DNA of 6,228 nt, taken from positions 1-6,228 of the forward strand of contig JBLMVJ010000021.1 in assembly GCA_050255815.1 (NCBI GenBank). The letters are read 5' to 3'. A program made the position numbers and the translations under genes. This document shows, piece after piece, positions 6,166 through 6,228 of this stretch (positions within the stretch are counted from its first letter, which is position 1; every line of letters starts with the position of its first letter). A model generated the notes under the pieces. The model did no database searches. It was not told the DNA's origin and was given only the letters and a program-made list of their open reading frames with translations. The DNA comes from JAGORM01 sp050255815. Its GTDB lineage: Bacteria; Patescibacteriota; Microgenomatia; Levybacterales; GWA1-39-11.

Positions 6166-6228
6166 ATATATTTACTCTACCATAGCTTTTTTTGGGATTC
6201 AAGAGCTGATACAATACTTTTATATGCG
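6166..6228 (-). promoter_or_regulatory. Upstream region of the DUF5652-like gene with a candidate promoter
   Basis: On the minus strand, TTGAAT (complement of 6197-6202) is followed after 17 bases by TAGAGT (complement of 6174-6179). Each matches the sigma-70 consensus at four of six positions. The predicted start would fall within a few bases of the ATG, giving a leaderless or nearly leaderless transcript. That fits the lack of a clear ribosome binding site. On the plus strand the same stretch holds TGATACAAT (6207-6215), an extended -10 look-alike that could serve a gene beyond the window. Both are weak matches in AT-rich DNA. No coding sequence is visible here. Confidence 0.25.

Noticed and set aside
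1..6228. tRNA, rRNA, CRISPR arrays, insertion sequences, integrase or attachment sites
   Set aside because: Reading both strands showed no tRNA-like cloverleaf, no spaced direct repeats, no transposase or integrase motifs and no terminal inverted repeats. Almost all of the window is accounted for by coding sequence.

Overview
The window is an AT-rich, densely packed bacterial segment. It holds four plus-strand genes for envelope or glycan proteins and one small membrane protein on the minus strand at the right edge. The three large genes are polytopic membrane proteins: a PF10131 'PTPS-related' protein, a PMT/GT39-like GT-C protein and a YfhO-like protein. The fourth is a soluble GT2 glycosyltransferase of the WaaE type. 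The small minus-strand gene looks like a DUF5652 protein. DUF5652 and the PF10131 family are, from memory, common in Candidate Phyla Radiation (Patescibacteria) genomes. Together with short intergenic gaps and AT-richness this suggests a CPR bacterium, perhaps Microgenomates. That assignment is an inference, because no rRNA or marker gene is present. Stops of all three kinds (TAA, TAG, TGA) close plausible genes, so standard code 11 reads well and the TGA-recoded CPR lineages are unlikely.

Layout: the PF10131 gene (3-1640) is followed by the PMT-like gene, whose likely ATG at 1621 lies inside the end of the first gene (20-base overlap). A 73-base AT-rich spacer (2776-2848) carries an interrupted inverted repeat and a plausible promoter. 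Next comes the YfhO-like gene (2849-5182), joined to the GT2 gene (5179-5925) by an ATGA overlap. Six bases separate the GT2 stop from the stop of the convergent DUF5652-like gene (5932-6165, minus). The last 63 bases are its upstream region.

Working together (inference): the GT2 enzyme would use a nucleotide-sugar at the cytoplasmic face. The GT-C-type membrane proteins would move sugars from lipid carriers onto acceptors on the outer face. The YfhO precedent is sugar transfer to lipoteichoic acid in Firmicutes. No polyprenyl-phosphate sugar synthase and no flippase is visible, so donor supply would come from elsewhere. I see no mobile element, CRISPR array, tRNA, rRNA or convincing intrinsic terminator. 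The window looks like an ordinary but poorly characterised CPR cell-surface glycosylation locus. I did not find clear evidence of a wholly new system.
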